Notes under the pieces: model-generated
What the model was told of the DNA's origin: nothing
The model's input: only the letters and a program-made list of their open reading frames with translations
The model's database searches: none
Made by a program: the position numbers and the translations under genes
In this document: piece by piece, positions 17,112 to 26,114 of the stretch
How positions within the stretch are numbered: the stretch's first letter is position 1
How the letters are laid out: the number at the start of each line of letters is the position of its first letter
Assembly (NCBI RefSeq): GCF_040783535.2
Contig: NZ_JBFONW020000003.1
Span: forward strand, 310,001 to 374,000
Origin: Aestuariibius insulae
GTDB taxonomy: Bacteria > Pseudomonadota > Alphaproteobacteria > Rhodobacterales > Rhodobacteraceae
Direction: 5' to 3'
Length of the DNA stretch: 64,000 bases

Positions 17112-18400
17112 CTAAGCGCGCCGCTCGCGTCGATCCGGGTCTTCCCGCCGAGATAGGGGTGCAGCGCGTGCGGCAGATGCACCGATCCATCAACCTGTTG
17201 GCCATTTTCCAGCACCGCGATCAGAGTGCGCCCCACGGCAAGGCCGGAGCCGTTAAGCGTGTGGACGAATTGAGGTTTTCCGCCTTCTGACGGCTTGAAG
17301 CGCGCGTTCATACGGCGGGCCTGAAAAGCGCCGCAGGTCGAAACAGAGCTGATCTCGCGGTAGGTGTTCTGGCCCGGTAGCCAGACCTCGATGTCATAGG
17401 TACGGATGGCGCCAAAGCCCATATCTCCGGCACAAAGGAGCATGGTGCGGTAGGCGAGGCCGAGGCGGTCGAGGATGCCTTCGGCGCATTTGAGCATGCG
17501 CTGCTGTTCATCGTCCGAGGCGTCCGGGTGGGTGACCGAGACCATCTCGCATTTCTCGAACTGGTGCTGGCGGAGCATGCCGGACGTGTCGCGACCGGCG
17601 CTTCCGGCCTCGCTTCGGAAGCATTGTGTAAGGGCGACATGGCGGCGAGGCAGATAGCTTTCCTCGATCGTCAGGCCGTTCACGATGTTGGTCAGCGTCA
17701 CTTCGGCGGTCGGGATAAGCCATTGACCGTCCGTGGTTTTATAGCTGTCCTCACCGAACTTGGGAAGCTGGCCGGTGCCGTACATCATGGCTTCGTTGAC
17801 CAGCACTGGGGTCTGGGTTTCGGTCAGGCCGTTCTCGGTTGTTTGGATGTCTATCATGAACTGACCGAGGGCGCGGTGCAGGCGGGCTATGGCGCCAGAC
17901 AGCAGGACGAAGCGGCTGCCCGAGAGTTTGGCGGCGGTTTCGAAATCCATGCCGTCCTGAACGGCGGCGAGCTGGTAGTGCTCGAGCGGTTTGAAGTCGA
18001 AATCGGGGGGCGTGCCGCGGCGGTGAAGCTCGATATTGTCGGCCTCGTCGGCGCCTTCGGGGACGTCGTCCGCGGGCAGGTTGGGCAGCCCCATCAAAAG
18101 GTCGGTAAGGGCCTGATCCTTAGCCTTTGCCTCGTCATTGAGGCGCGCGATCTCGGCCTTCTTTTCGGCGACCAAGCTGCGGAGTTCGTTGAACTTTTCT
18201 TCGTCCCCCGACGCCTTCGCCGCGCCTACATCCTTGCTGGCGCGGTTCTGGTCGGCCTGGGCGGTTTCGGCGGCGAGGATACGCTCGCGGCGGGCCTCGT
18301 CGAGGGCAAGAATGGTGGAGCTGAGAGGCGCCAGACCCCGTTTGGCAAGGGCGGCATCGAAGGCCTCGGGAGTGTCTCGGATGGCGCGGATATCGTGCAT
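17108..18400 (-). CDS. serS: Serine--tRNA ligase
   Basis: This 430-residue class II synthetase charges tRNA-Ser. The first 100 residues form the long antiparallel coiled coil that grips the tRNA variable arm (KRGLAPLSSTILALDEARRE...). Class II motif 2 is seen as TQCFRSEAGSAGRDTSGM, and motif 3 as NGSGLAVGRTLIAVLENGQQ. The length equals the family norm. It lies on the strand opposite to yajC-secDF and converges with the DUF2235 gene. Confidence 0.97.
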   Translation of the reverse strand: MHDIRAIRDTPEAFDAALAKRGLAPLSSTILALDEARRERILAAETAQADQNRASKDVGAAKASGDEEKFNELRSLVAEKKAEIARLNDEAKAKDQALTDLLMGLPNLPADDVPEGADEADNIELHRRGTPPDFDFKPLEHYQLAAVQDGMDFETAAKLSGSRFVLLSGAIARLHRALGQFMIDIQTTENGLTETQTPVLVNEAMMYGTGQLPKFGEDSYKTTDGQWLIPTAEVTLTNIVNGLTIEESYLPRRHVALTQCFRSEAGSAGRDTSGMLRQHQFEKCEMVSVTHPDASDDEQQRMLKCAEGILDRLGLAYRTMLLCAGDMGFGAIRTYDIEVWLPGQNTYREISSVSTCGAFQARRMNARFKPSEGGKPQFVHTLNGSGLAVGRTLIAVLENGQQVDGSVHLPHALHPYLGGKTRIDASGALS

Positions 18401-18823
18401 GTCTCTAGCCTCGGTCAGCGTTCGGATGGGGGTATGCCGGATGTGCGGGGGCAGGGAAAGGCGGTTGATGTGCGAATCATGCTTAACGGCAGGAAAGACG
18501 GCGAATTGGGGCTTCGGTATCCGGTCGGTATTGGGTCGGTATCTGGTCGGTGGATTTTCGGCATGGGTCCGCTTTAACGAAGCGTCCGTTGCAAAGCGCT
18601 CTGGCCTGCGCCGAGTGAGGCCGTGAGGTCACGGGTCCGCCGCTTTGTCCGACTTTCTGTCCGTCCTCCGTTGCGAAGGTCCGGCCGGGGCCCCACATGG
18701 CCCGTCAGACCGGTGACGGGCGGGAAAATCTGCCTCACGGGTCGTTGCCATTCGCGGGGGCCGGTTCTAGGTTGCCGCGACTTTGCGGGGGAGCCTTCCC
18801 GCACGAGGAAAAGGGACTTCTCC
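18401..18823. other. Intergenic region between serS and yajC
   Basis: This 423-base stretch lies between two divergent genes and must hold both promoters. No gene or RNA was recognised. At about 18521-18555 there are three spaced copies of the core GGTCGGT (two as GGTCGGTAT), separated by about 11 bases, which could be repeated binding sites or chance. Confidence 0.5.
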
Positions 18824-19114
18824 ATGCAAGGTGGCGCTTTCGCCCAGTTCGTACCGCTGATCCTGATCTTCGCGATCATGTATTTTCTTATCATCCGTCC
18901 TCAGCAGAAGAAGCTGAAGGACCATCAGGCCATGGTCGAGGCGCTGCGGCGGGGCGATCAGGTCGTCACCCAAGGCGGGCTGATCGGCAAGGTGCAGAAG
19001 GTCAAGGATGACGGCGAGATCGAGGTCGAGATCTCGAGCGGTGTGACGGTGAGGGTCGTGAAGGCGACGATTGCGCAGGTTCTGAACAAGACCGAGCCGG
19101 CCAAGAAGGGCTGA
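18824..19114 (+). CDS. yajC: Preprotein translocase accessory subunit YajC
   Basis: The 96-residue protein has one membrane helix (FVPLILIFAIMYFLIIRPQQKK), followed by the cytosolic KRH-type domain with LRRGDQVVTQGGLIGKV. YajC associates with SecDF in the inner membrane. The ATG at 18824 follows AGGAAAAGGGA and gives the usual length. It is four bases from secD, so yajC-secD-secF are one operon. Confidence 0.96.
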   Translation: MQGGAFAQFVPLILIFAIMYFLIIRPQQKKLKDHQAMVEALRRGDQVVTQGGLIGKVQKVKDDGEIEVEISSGVTVRVVKATIAQVLNKTEPAKKG

Positions 19115-19118
19115 CGCC

Positions 19119-20783
19119 ATGCTTCAGATCGACCTTTGGAAACGCGTCCTGATCTGGATGACGGTCGCGGCGGGGTTGCTGCTGGCGATGCCGAACGCCT
19201 TCTATCCCCGGGTCGAGGCGCATAACGACGCGATGGCCGAGATCGCGCTGGGTCTGGATCCGGCCACGGTCGAGGGCGAGGAGCTGTGGCCAGCCTGGCT
19301 GCCGTCAGGGCTGGTCAATCTGGGGCTCGATCTGCGCGGCGGGGCGCATCTGCTGGCCGAAGTGCAGCTGGAACAGGTTTATGCGAGCCGGATGGAAGGC
19401 CGTTGGCCCGAAGTGCGGGATGTCTTGCGCAATGCCCGCGATACGGTGGGCGGCATCCGCCAGGTGCCGGACTCCCCGCCCGATGAGTTGCGGGTCCGGA
19501 TCAATGAGCCGTCAGGTATGCCGCAGGCACTGGAGCTGGTGCGCGGTCTGGCGCGGCCTGTTGCCTCGACCATCGGGACGGGCGGGACGGATCTGGATGT
19601 GCGGGCCGAGGGCGCCGATGTCATCGTCATCACGCTGAGCGAGGAAGAGCGTCTGGCGACGGACGACCGGACCATGGCGCAATCGCTCGAGATTGTGCGT
19701 CGCCGGATCGACGAGGCGGGCACGCGCGAGCCGACGATCCAGCGGCAGGGCGCAGACCGGATCCTCATTCAGGTGCCCGGGGTCGGATCGGCCCAAGAGG
19801 TCAAGGATTTGATCGGAACGACTGCGCAGCTGACGTTTCAGCCGGTGCGGATCCCGACGAGCAATCCGAACGAACGGGTCGATGCCTCCGAAGAGATCCT
19901 GCCTGCCATCGAGGGCGAGGGCGCGTTCTACATTCTTGAGCGGACGGCTGTCGTGACCGGCGAGCAACTTGTCGATGCGCAGCCGGCTTTCGACCAGAAT
20001 GGCCTGCCGGCAGTAAACTTTCGGTTCAACCCCGCCGGAGCGCGTGATTTCGGCGATTACACGGCCGAAAATATCGGGGCGCTTTTTGCCATCGTTCTGG
20101 ATGAGGAGGTCGTATCGGCCCCGCGCATCCAGAGCCATATTCCCGGCGGGTCGGGGATCATCACCGGCAACTTTACCATCGAAGAGGCCACTCAGCTGGC
20201 GATCCTGCTGAGGGCGGGCGCGCTGCCTGCGGAGCTTGAGTTCCTTGAGGAGCGGACCATCGGGCCGGAGCTGGGCGCGGACAGCATCGAGGCGGGCCGG
20301 ATCGCTTGTATCGTGGCCTTCGCGGCGGTGCTGGTCTTCATGGCGCTGAGTTACGGTCTGTTTGGGCTCTTCGCGAATGTGGCGCTGATTATCAATGTGG
20401 GGCTGATCTTTGGCCTTTTGAGCCTGATCGGGGCGACGCTGACCTTGCCCGGTATTGCCGGGATCGTGCTGACCATCGGTATGGCGGTGGACGCCAATGT
20501 GCTGGTCTTCGAGCGGATCCGCGAAGAGCTGAAGACGGCCAAGGGGCCGTCCCGGGCCATCTCGCTGGGTTATGAGAAGGCGCTGTCGGCCATCGTGGAC
20601 GCCAATATCACGACGTTCATCACGGCGGTGATCCTGTTCGCGATGGGATCGGGTCCGGTGCGCGGTTTTGCGATCACGCTGGGCCTTGGGATCCTGACCT
20701 CGGTCTTTACGGCGATTTTCGTCACGCGCCTTCTGGTCGTGATCTGGTTTGAGCGGCGACGCCCCAAGACGGTGGAGATCTGA
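19119..20783 (+). CDS. secD: Protein translocase subunit SecD
   Basis: The 554-residue protein uses the proton gradient to pull exported proteins through the Sec channel. It has an N-terminal helix, the conserved GLDLRGGAHLLAEV element, a periplasmic P1 domain (about 60-370), and six C-terminal helices with GMAVDANVLVFERIREELK. These match SecD domain order and length. Spacing to yajC and secF is minimal, indicating one transcript. Confidence 0.97.
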   Translation: MLQIDLWKRVLIWMTVAAGLLLAMPNAFYPRVEAHNDAMAEIALGLDPATVEGEELWPAWLPSGLVNLGLDLRGGAHLLAEVQLEQVYASRMEGRWPEVRDVLRNARDTVGGIRQVPDSPPDELRVRINEPSGMPQALELVRGLARPVASTIGTGGTDLDVRAEGADVIVITLSEEERLATDDRTMAQSLEIVRRRIDEAGTREPTIQRQGADRILIQVPGVGSAQEVKDLIGTTAQLTFQPVRIPTSNPNERVDASEEILPAIEGEGAFYILERTAVVTGEQLVDAQPAFDQNGLPAVNFRFNPAGARDFGDYTAENIGALFAIVLDEEVVSAPRIQSHIPGGSGIITGNFTIEEATQLAILLRAGALPAELEFLEERTIGPELGADSIEAGRIACIVAFAAVLVFMALSYGLFGLFANVALIINVGLIFGLLSLIGATLTLPGIAGIVLTIGMAVDANVLVFERIREELKTAKGPSRAISLGYEKALSAIVDANITTFITAVILFAMGSGPVRGFAITLGLGILTSVFTAIFVTRLLVVIWFERRRPKTVEI

Positions 20784-20784
20784 G

Positions 20785-21771
20785 ATGCGGTTGAGGCTCG
20801 TTCCCAAGGACACGACCTGGGATTTCTTCTCGCGCTCGAAGCTGTGGCTCGGGATTTCGGCCTTCATGATGGTGGTGGCGTTCATCAGCTTTCTCATTCA
20901 GGGGCTGAACTTCGGCATCGATTTCCGGGGCGGCACGACGATCCGGACTGAAAGCACGCAGGTCGTCGATGTCGGCGCCTATCGCGAGGCGCTGGCGCCG
21001 CTGGAGCTTGGGGATTTCTCGATCACCGAAGTGTTCGATCCGACTTTTGGGCCGGATGAGAATGTGGCCTTGATCTCGGTTCAGGCGCAGGAGGGCGACG
21101 AGGCGGTTTCAGGAGAGACCATTAGAGCCGTGCAGGCCGCCTTGCGCGAAGTGGCGCCGGATATCACCTTTCCGGCGGTCGAGTCCGTCGGGCCGACCGT
21201 GTCGGGAGAGCTGGTGCGGACGGCGGCGCTTGCCGTGCTGCTCGCGATCGGGGCGGTGCTGGTCTATATCTGGCTGCGGTTCGAGTGGCAGTTTGCCTTG
21301 GGCGCCGTGGCGGCGCTGGTGCATGACGTGATCCTAACGATTGGGGTCTTTTCGGAGCTTCAGATCCGGTTCGATCTGGCGATTATTGCGGCGCTTCTGA
21401 CCATCGTGGGCTATTCGCTGAACGATACGGTCGTGGTGTTTGACCGGGTGCGGGAGAACCTGCGGCGGTACAAGAAAAGGCCGCTGAAGGACGTGCTGAA
21501 CCAGTCGATCAACGAGACGCTGAGCCGGACGGTCATGACCTCGGTCACGACGCTGCTGGCGCTGATCTCGCTTTATGTGCTGGGCGGGGACGTGATCCGC
21601 GGCTTCGTCTTTGCGATGATCTGGGGCGTGATCGTGGGAACCTATTCGTCGATCTTCGTGGCCTCGGCGATGCTGCTATGGATGGGCGTGAAGCGCGACT
21701 GGTCAAAGCCCGATGACGGCGGCCCGGCGGGCACGCAGTTCGGAACGGCGCCGGAGGGTGAGCGTGCCTGA
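20785..21771 (+). CDS. secF: Protein translocase subunit SecF
   Basis: The 328-residue partner of SecD shows the N-terminal helix, the GLNFGIDFRGGTTIRTES element, and the membrane domain containing GYSLNDTVVVFDRVRENLR and QSINETLSRTVMTSVTTL. The ATG at 20785 begins one base after the secD stop, and a TTG-type start further upstream inside secD is unnecessary. The end overlaps the next gene by eight bases. Confidence 0.97.
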   Translation: MRLRLVPKDTTWDFFSRSKLWLGISAFMMVVAFISFLIQGLNFGIDFRGGTTIRTESTQVVDVGAYREALAPLELGDFSITEVFDPTFGPDENVALISVQAQEGDEAVSGETIRAVQAALREVAPDITFPAVESVGPTVSGELVRTAALAVLLAIGAVLVYIWLRFEWQFALGAVAALVHDVILTIGVFSELQIRFDLAIIAALLTIVGYSLNDTVVVFDRVRENLRRYKKRPLKDVLNQSINETLSRTVMTSVTTLLALISLYVLGGDVIRGFVFAMIWGVIVGTYSSIFVASAMLLWMGVKRDWSKPDDGGPAGTQFGTAPEGERA

Positions 21772-22516
21772 CGGGCTCTCGGCGGCGCTTGCGCTGCCGG
21801 GGTTGCCGTTCGTGCTGATCGCTGTGGTGGCGGCGGGCGTGGTTTATGGCTTCGCGGGGTTCGGATCGGCGTTGATCTTTACGCCGGTGGCGGTGGCGTT
21901 CATCCCGCCGGAGACGGCGATTGCGGCGTTTGGGCTGTCCGCGCTGGTCTCTTTGTTCACCGTGGTGCCCGGAGCCTGGGGCGAGGCGGACCGGACGGCG
22001 GCGGGGACGATGATCGCGGCGGCAATCCTGGCCGCGCCGTTGGGGATCTTCGCGCTGTCGGTGCTGGACCGGGAGGTCATCCGGGTGATTGTGGCGCTGG
22101 TCGTGGCGATCACGCTGGCAGCTTTGGTGGCGGGCTGGCGCTTTGCGGCTCCGCCGACGCTGGCGAGCCGGGCGGGGATTGGCGCGGGATCGGGGATCCT
22201 TGGCGGGATGACGGGGCTGAACGGGCCGATTGTGATCCTGTTTCAACTGGCGGGGTCGGACGGGGCGCGGCGGTCGCGGGCGAATCTGATCCTGTTTCTG
22301 ACGGCGACGTCGATCTCGTTCTTGCCGCTTTTGTGGATGCAAGGGCTGCTGACCGTCGAGGCGTTGTGGCTGGGGCTGATCCTCATGCCGCTTTATGCAG
22401 TGGGCACGCGGGTCGGGAAGGCTCTGTTCACGCCGGGGCGGGAGCCTATTTACCGGGTGGTCGCCTATGTCATCATCGGGCTGGCGGCGCTGATGGCTTT
22501 GCCGATCTGGGAGTGA
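21764..22516 (+). CDS. TauE/SafE-family anion permease
   Basis: The 250-residue protein has about eight hydrophobic helices and family motifs GFAGFGSALIFTPVAVAFIPP and GILGGMTGLNGP in its two halves. The family exports sulfite, sulfoacetate or related anions. The GTG at 21764 is preceded by GGAGGGTGA and overlaps secF by eight bases. Position within a secretion and cytochrome operon suggests coexpression but gives no substrate. Confidence 0.85.
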   Translation: MPDGLSAALALPGLPFVLIAVVAAGVVYGFAGFGSALIFTPVAVAFIPPETAIAAFGLSALVSLFTVVPGAWGEADRTAAGTMIAAAILAAPLGIFALSVLDREVIRVIVALVVAITLAALVAGWRFAAPPTLASRAGIGAGSGILGGMTGLNGPIVILFQLAGSDGARRSRANLILFLTATSISFLPLLWMQGLLTVEALWLGLILMPLYAVGTRVGKALFTPGREPIYRVVAYVIIGLAALMALPIWE

Positions 22517-22522
22517 GGGTGG

Positions 22523-22876
22523 ATGCAACTGAATGACGTGAGCTATCCCGGCGGCGTGCCGATCGACGGCTACGGGCCGGGCTTTTTCCGGATCGGAGGC
22601 GAGGTGCACGAGGGGGCGGTTCTGCTAACGCCCGAGACGACGAGCCGTTGGGGCGGCCTTGAGGATACGGCGCCGCTGGTTGCCTTGGCGGGCGACATTG
22701 ATGTGCTGTTTCTGGGGACAGGCCCGGAGATGAAACCGGTTCCGGCGGATCTGCGCGCGGCGCTGGACAAGGCGGGGATCGGGATCGAGCCGATGGCGTC
22801 ACCCGCGGCCTGCCGGACCTATAACGTGCTGTTGTCGGAAGGGCGGCGCATCGCGGCGGCTTTGGTGCCGGTCTGA
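22523..22876 (+). CDS. Mth938-like domain protein
   Basis: The 117-residue protein fits the Mth938/NDUFAF3-like fold: it has YPGGVPIDGYGPGFFRIGGEVHEGAV and VLFLGTGPEMKPVPADLRAALDKAGIGIEPMASPAACRTYNVLLSEGRR. Eukaryotic relatives (NDUFAF3) assist complex I assembly; the bacterial role is not defined. It sits between the TauE-like permease and ccmA and its stop overlaps the likely ccmA start (CTGA). Confidence 0.85.
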   Translation: MQLNDVSYPGGVPIDGYGPGFFRIGGEVHEGAVLLTPETTSRWGGLEDTAPLVALAGDIDVLFLGTGPEMKPVPADLRAALDKAGIGIEPMASPAACRTYNVLLSEGRRIAAALVPV

Positions 22877-23484
22877 GCCTTATCGCGTCAGATCTGAGCG
22901 TCGGGCGCGGGGGTCGGCCCTTGCTGGAGGGCGTGGAGTTCTCTGTGGCTAAGGGGACAGCGCTTGTCCTGCGCGGGGCCAACGGGATCGGGAAGACGAC
23001 ACTGCTGCGAACGCTGGCCAGCTTGCAGGAGCCGCTGGCCGGGCGCATCGAGGTGCCGCGCGAGGATCTGATCTATGCCAGCCATGCGGACGGCGTGAAA
23101 GCGGCGCTGAGCGTGGAGGAGAACCTTGCCTTCTGGGCGGAGATCTACGGGCGGCCCTTGGACGGGGCCGTGTTCACGACCTTCGATCTAGAGGATCTGC
23201 GCGGGCGGCTCGCCGGGACGCTATCGGCGGGGCAGAAACGGCGGCTGGGGCTGGCGCGGCTGGGTGTCGCCGGGCGGCAGGTCTGGCTTTTGGACGAGCC
23301 GACCGTGTCGCTCGACCGGGCGTCGGTGGCAGCCTTCGAGGCTGTTCTGCGGGCGCATCTGGCGTCAGGGGGATCTGCGGTGATCGCGACGCATATCGAT
23401 CTACTCGGCGAGGCGGACGTGCTGGAGCTAGAGCCGTTCCGGGCGGCTGTGGTGCCTGAGACGGCGGATGAGGCGTTTTTGTGA
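22873..23484 (+). CDS. ccmA: Heme exporter ATPase CcmA, probable CTG start
   Basis: This ATPase works with CcmB to release holo-CcmE during cytochrome c maturation. It shows Walker A RGANGIGKTTLLR, signature LSAGQKRRLGLARL and Walker B VWLLDEPTVSLD. The conserved N-terminal strand (SLIASDLSVGRGGRPLLEGV) begins upstream of the first standard start (TTG at 22921). No ATG, GTG or TTG occurs between the upstream in-frame stop (22822-22824) and 22921. The best candidate is the CTG at 22873, overlapping the previous stop as CTGA and giving 203 residues, the family norm. If TTG 22921 is used, the first strand would be lost. Confidence 0.9.
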   Translation: MSLIASDLSVGRGGRPLLEGVEFSVAKGTALVLRGANGIGKTTLLRTLASLQEPLAGRIEVPREDLIYASHADGVKAALSVEENLAFWAEIYGRPLDGAVFTTFDLEDLRGRLAGTLSAGQKRRLGLARLGVAGRQVWLLDEPTVSLDRASVAAFEAVLRAHLASGGSAVIATHIDLLGEADVLELEPFRAAVVPETADEAFL

Positions 23485-24146
23485 AAGCCTTATTTCTGAG
23501 GGACTTGCGACTCGCTGTTCGCGCAGGCGGTGGCTTTGGGCTGGGGCTGGCGTTTTTCCTGATCGTGGTGGTGCTTGTGCCCTTTGGTGTGGGGCCGGAG
23601 ACCGAGGTGTTGCGCAGGATCGCGCCGGGGATCCTGTGGGTTGCCGCGCTTTTAGCGGCGCTGCTGACGCTCGACCGGATCTTCGCGCTCGATTGGGAGG
23701 ACGGATCGCTGGCGCTTCTGGCGACCTCGCCCTTGCCGCTGGAGGCGGTGGCTCTGGTCAAGGCAGCGGCGCATTGGGTGACGACCGGAATGCCTCTGGC
23801 CGTGGCCGCCCCGTTTCTGGGGATCCTTCTGAGCCTCGACTGGGCCGTGGCGCCGGTTCTGCTGATCACGCTTTTGATCGGAACGCTGGGGTTGTCGGTA
23901 ATCGGGACCTTTGGCGCGGCCTTGACCGTGGGGCTGAGACGCGGCGGGCTGTTGCTCTCGCTTCTGGTGCTGCCGCTTTACGTGCCGACGCTAATTTTCG
24001 GGGCGGAGGCCGTGCGGCGGGCGGGTGATGGGCAGCCTTACGGCACGCCGCTTTTGCTGCTGGGCGGGATCACGCTGGGGGCCTGCGCGCTTTTGCCCTT
24101 TGCCAGTGCCGCGGTTTTGAGGATCAACCTGAGGGCATCCGCTTGA
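23481..24146 (+). CDS. ccmB: Heme exporter permease CcmB
   Basis: The 221-residue membrane subunit of the CcmAB transporter shows about six hydrophobic helices and the family start MKALFLRDLRLAVRAGGGFG. The GTG at 23481 overlaps the ccmA stop by four bases (GTGA). A second conserved stretch is LDRIFALDWEDGSLALL. It is part of ccmABCDG. Confidence 0.95.
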   Translation: MKALFLRDLRLAVRAGGGFGLGLAFFLIVVVLVPFGVGPETEVLRRIAPGILWVAALLAALLTLDRIFALDWEDGSLALLATSPLPLEAVALVKAAAHWVTTGMPLAVAAPFLGILLSLDWAVAPVLLITLLIGTLGLSVIGTFGAALTVGLRRGGLLLSLLVLPLYVPTLIFGAEAVRRAGDGQPYGTPLLLLGGITLGACALLPFASAAVLRINLRASA

Positions 24147-24177
24147 GGGCGGTTTGGCGGGAGGTTAGATAGCACGC

Positions 24178-24906
24178 ATGTCCTTCTGGGAATTCGCAAA
24201 TCCGAGGCGCTTCATCGCGCTGAGCGACCGGCTGGTGCCGTGGGTGTCTGGCCTTGCGGCACTGCTTTTGGCCGTCGGGTTGATCTGGGGGTTCTTCTTC
24301 ACGCCGGACGATTTCCGGCAAGGGTCGACCGTCAAGATCATCTATCTGCACGTGCCCTCGGCGATGATGGCGATCAATATCTGGGTGATGATGCTGGTCG
24401 CCTCTCTGATCTGGCTGATCCGGCGCCACCACGTGAGCGCGCTGGCTGCCCGGGCGGCGGCGGGGGTCGGCGTGGTGATGACGCTGATGGCGCTGTTCAC
24501 CGGTGCGGTCTGGGGCCAGCCGATGTGGGGGACGTGGTGGGCCTGGGATCCGCGGCTGACGTCGTTCCTGATCTTGTTCCTGTTTTATCTGGGCTATCTC
24601 GCGCTGTGGGCCGCGATCGAGGATCCGGATGCGGCGGCGGATCTGACGTCGGTTCTGTGTCTTGTCGGATCGGTCTTTGCGGTGCTGTCGCGTTATGCGG
24701 TGAACTTCTGGAATCAGGGGCTGCATCAGGGGGCGTCGCTGTCGCTGGATGCGGAGGAGAATATCTCGGACGTGTTCTGGCAGCCGCTGGTGATCTGTAT
24801 CGCGGGGTTCGTCATGCTGTTTCTGGCGCTGGTGCTGGTGCGGACGGCGACTGAAATCCGGTTGCGGCGGATCGCGGCTTTGGAGCGGCGTGCGGCCCAT
24901 GCCTGA
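24178..24906 (+). CDS. ccmC: Heme-handling membrane protein CcmC
   Basis: CcmC delivers heme to CcmE in the periplasm. The 242-residue protein has six helices and the hallmark tryptophan-rich heme-binding loop WGTWWAWDPRLT at residues 118-129, flanked by His in YLHVPSAMM (about residue 58) and the later NFWNQGLHQG. It begins 31 bases after ccmB and overlaps ccmD by eight bases. Confidence 0.96.
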   Translation: MSFWEFANPRRFIALSDRLVPWVSGLAALLLAVGLIWGFFFTPDDFRQGSTVKIIYLHVPSAMMAINIWVMMLVASLIWLIRRHHVSALAARAAAGVGVVMTLMALFTGAVWGQPMWGTWWAWDPRLTSFLILFLFYLGYLALWAAIEDPDAAADLTSVLCLVGSVFAVLSRYAVNFWNQGLHQGASLSLDAEENISDVFWQPLVICIAGFVMLFLALVLVRTATEIRLRRIAALERRAAHA

Positions 24907-25045
24907 TCTGGGAAAATACGCGGCCGAGGTCCTGCTGGCCTACGGGGTGTCGCTGGCACTGCTGGCGCTGGTCATCGGGGTGAGCTGGTGGCGCGCGCGG
25001 CGGGTGCGGCGCGCCTTGGCCAAGGTGGAGGGGCGCGGTGAATAA
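24899..25045 (+). CDS. ccmD: Heme exporter small subunit CcmD
   Basis: This 48-residue gene starts MPDLGKYAAEVLLAYGVSLALL, has one membrane helix and a basic tail (RARRVRRALAKVEGRGE). CcmD stabilises the CcmABC-CcmE complex. Identification rests on its size, the YAAEVLLAYG motif and its place between ccmC and ccmG, overlapping both by eight bases. Confidence 0.92.
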   Translation: MPDLGKYAAEVLLAYGVSLALLALVIGVSWWRARRVRRALAKVEGRGE

Positions 25046-25565
25046 GGCGGTCGTCTTCATCCCGGCGGGCGTGTTCGGCGCTTTGGCGGGTCTGTTCCTT
25101 GTCGGGTTGCTGCGGGACGATCCGGATGCTTTGCCATCCGCTTTGGTTGGGCAGGGCGTGCCCGACATCGCCGCGGAGGCGCTGCCGGGTTACGAGACGT
25201 TCGACAGTGCGGTGTTGCGCGAGGACGGCGTGAAGGTGGTGAACTTCTGGGCAAGCTGGTGCCCGCCTTGCCGGGCCGAGCATCCGGCGCTGATGGAGCT
25301 GGCCGCTGAGGGCGTGCCGATCTACGGCGTCAACAAGAGCGATCAGGGCGGGGATGCCGCCGGGTTTCTTGAGGAGCTGGGCAATCCCTATGCGGCTGTG
25401 ACGGTCGATCTGCGCGGGCGCCAATCGCTCGACTGGGGAGTGGTGGCGCTGCCCGAGACCTTCATCGTGGACGGCGCGGGCGTCGTGCGGTTTCGCTTCG
25501 CCGGGCCGATCCACGGCGTAATGGAGAGCACGATCCGTCCGGAGCTTGAGGCGGCGGGGCGGTGA
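25038..25565 (+). CDS. ccmG: Thiol:disulfide oxidoreductase CcmG (DsbE)
   Basis: This membrane-anchored thioredoxin reduces the heme-binding cysteines of apocytochrome c. The 175 residues include an N-terminal anchor (AVVFIPAGVFGALAGLFLVGLL), active site NFWASWCPPCRAEHP and the cis-Pro region VALPETFIVDGAGVVRFRFAGP, including the CcmG-type GVNKSDQGGDAAGFL. The GTG at 25038 overlaps ccmD by eight bases. ccmE, ccmF and ccmH are not in the window. Confidence 0.94.
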   Translation: MNKAVVFIPAGVFGALAGLFLVGLLRDDPDALPSALVGQGVPDIAAEALPGYETFDSAVLREDGVKVVNFWASWCPPCRAEHPALMELAAEGVPIYGVNKSDQGGDAAGFLEELGNPYAAVTVDLRGRQSLDWGVVALPETFIVDGAGVVRFRFAGPIHGVMESTIRPELEAAGR

Positions 25566-25592
25566 GATGCATGCGCGATATCGAGTTGGCGG

Positions 25593-26111
25593 ATGAAACA
25601 GCTGTCTGACACCGAAGGGCTGGCCTTTCTGGGTACGCTCGACTCCGTCGCGACCAAAGACGGTTCAATAACGGCTCTGGTATACCCGTTCCGCTCTCCG
25701 GGTGAGGTGGGAGACCGTCTGGTTCTTGAAATCACGTTCCACGGGCCGCGGTTTCCGTTGCCCAAGCTGGAACGGCTTGTCGGTCAGGAGATCGATCTCG
25801 ATCTGACTGAGACGGGTGCCGAGGTTTTGAGCGGTTTGCATGACGAACATACGTTCGAGGCGGGGGCGGTCAGCACTGCATGGCGCGCCTGGACGATTCC
25901 GGACTATCATCGGTGTTTGGAGGCGATGTCTCGCCGCGAGAGCGAGCAGCAGGATGACGTCATCGAGCTTCGGCAGAAGCTGAGCCATGTCACTGCGCGC
26001 TTGGAGGACCTGCTCCGCAGGGCTGAGCTGAAAGCGGAGGGATCACCCAAGCAGGTTGCAAAACAGCGACCGGTTATTATGGCGCTTCGACAGATAAAGA
26101 ACCTTCTTTGA
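25593..26111 (+). CDS. Uncharacterised 172-residue protein
   Basis: I do not recognise this family. It appears soluble: an N-terminal beta-rich half (LAFLGTLDSVATKDGSITALVYPF) and a C-terminal predicted coiled coil (SEQQDDVIELRQKLSHVTARLEDLLRRAELK) with a basic tail. There is no signal peptide. Its base composition is less GC-rich than the ccm genes before it. It ends three bases before the convergent membrane protein gene. It may be a later insertion behind the ccm operon, but that is inference. Confidence 0.65.
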   Translation: MKQLSDTEGLAFLGTLDSVATKDGSITALVYPFRSPGEVGDRLVLEITFHGPRFPLPKLERLVGQEIDLDLTETGAEVLSGLHDEHTFEAGAVSTAWRAWTIPDYHRCLEAMSRRESEQQDDVIELRQKLSHVTARLEDLLRRAELKAEGSPKQVAKQRPVIMALRQIKNLL

Positions 26112-26114
26112 GCA

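Noticed and set aside
18401..18823. A tRNA or small RNA gene in the serS-yajC gap
   Set aside because: No cloverleaf or terminator-linked structure could be recognised by eye.
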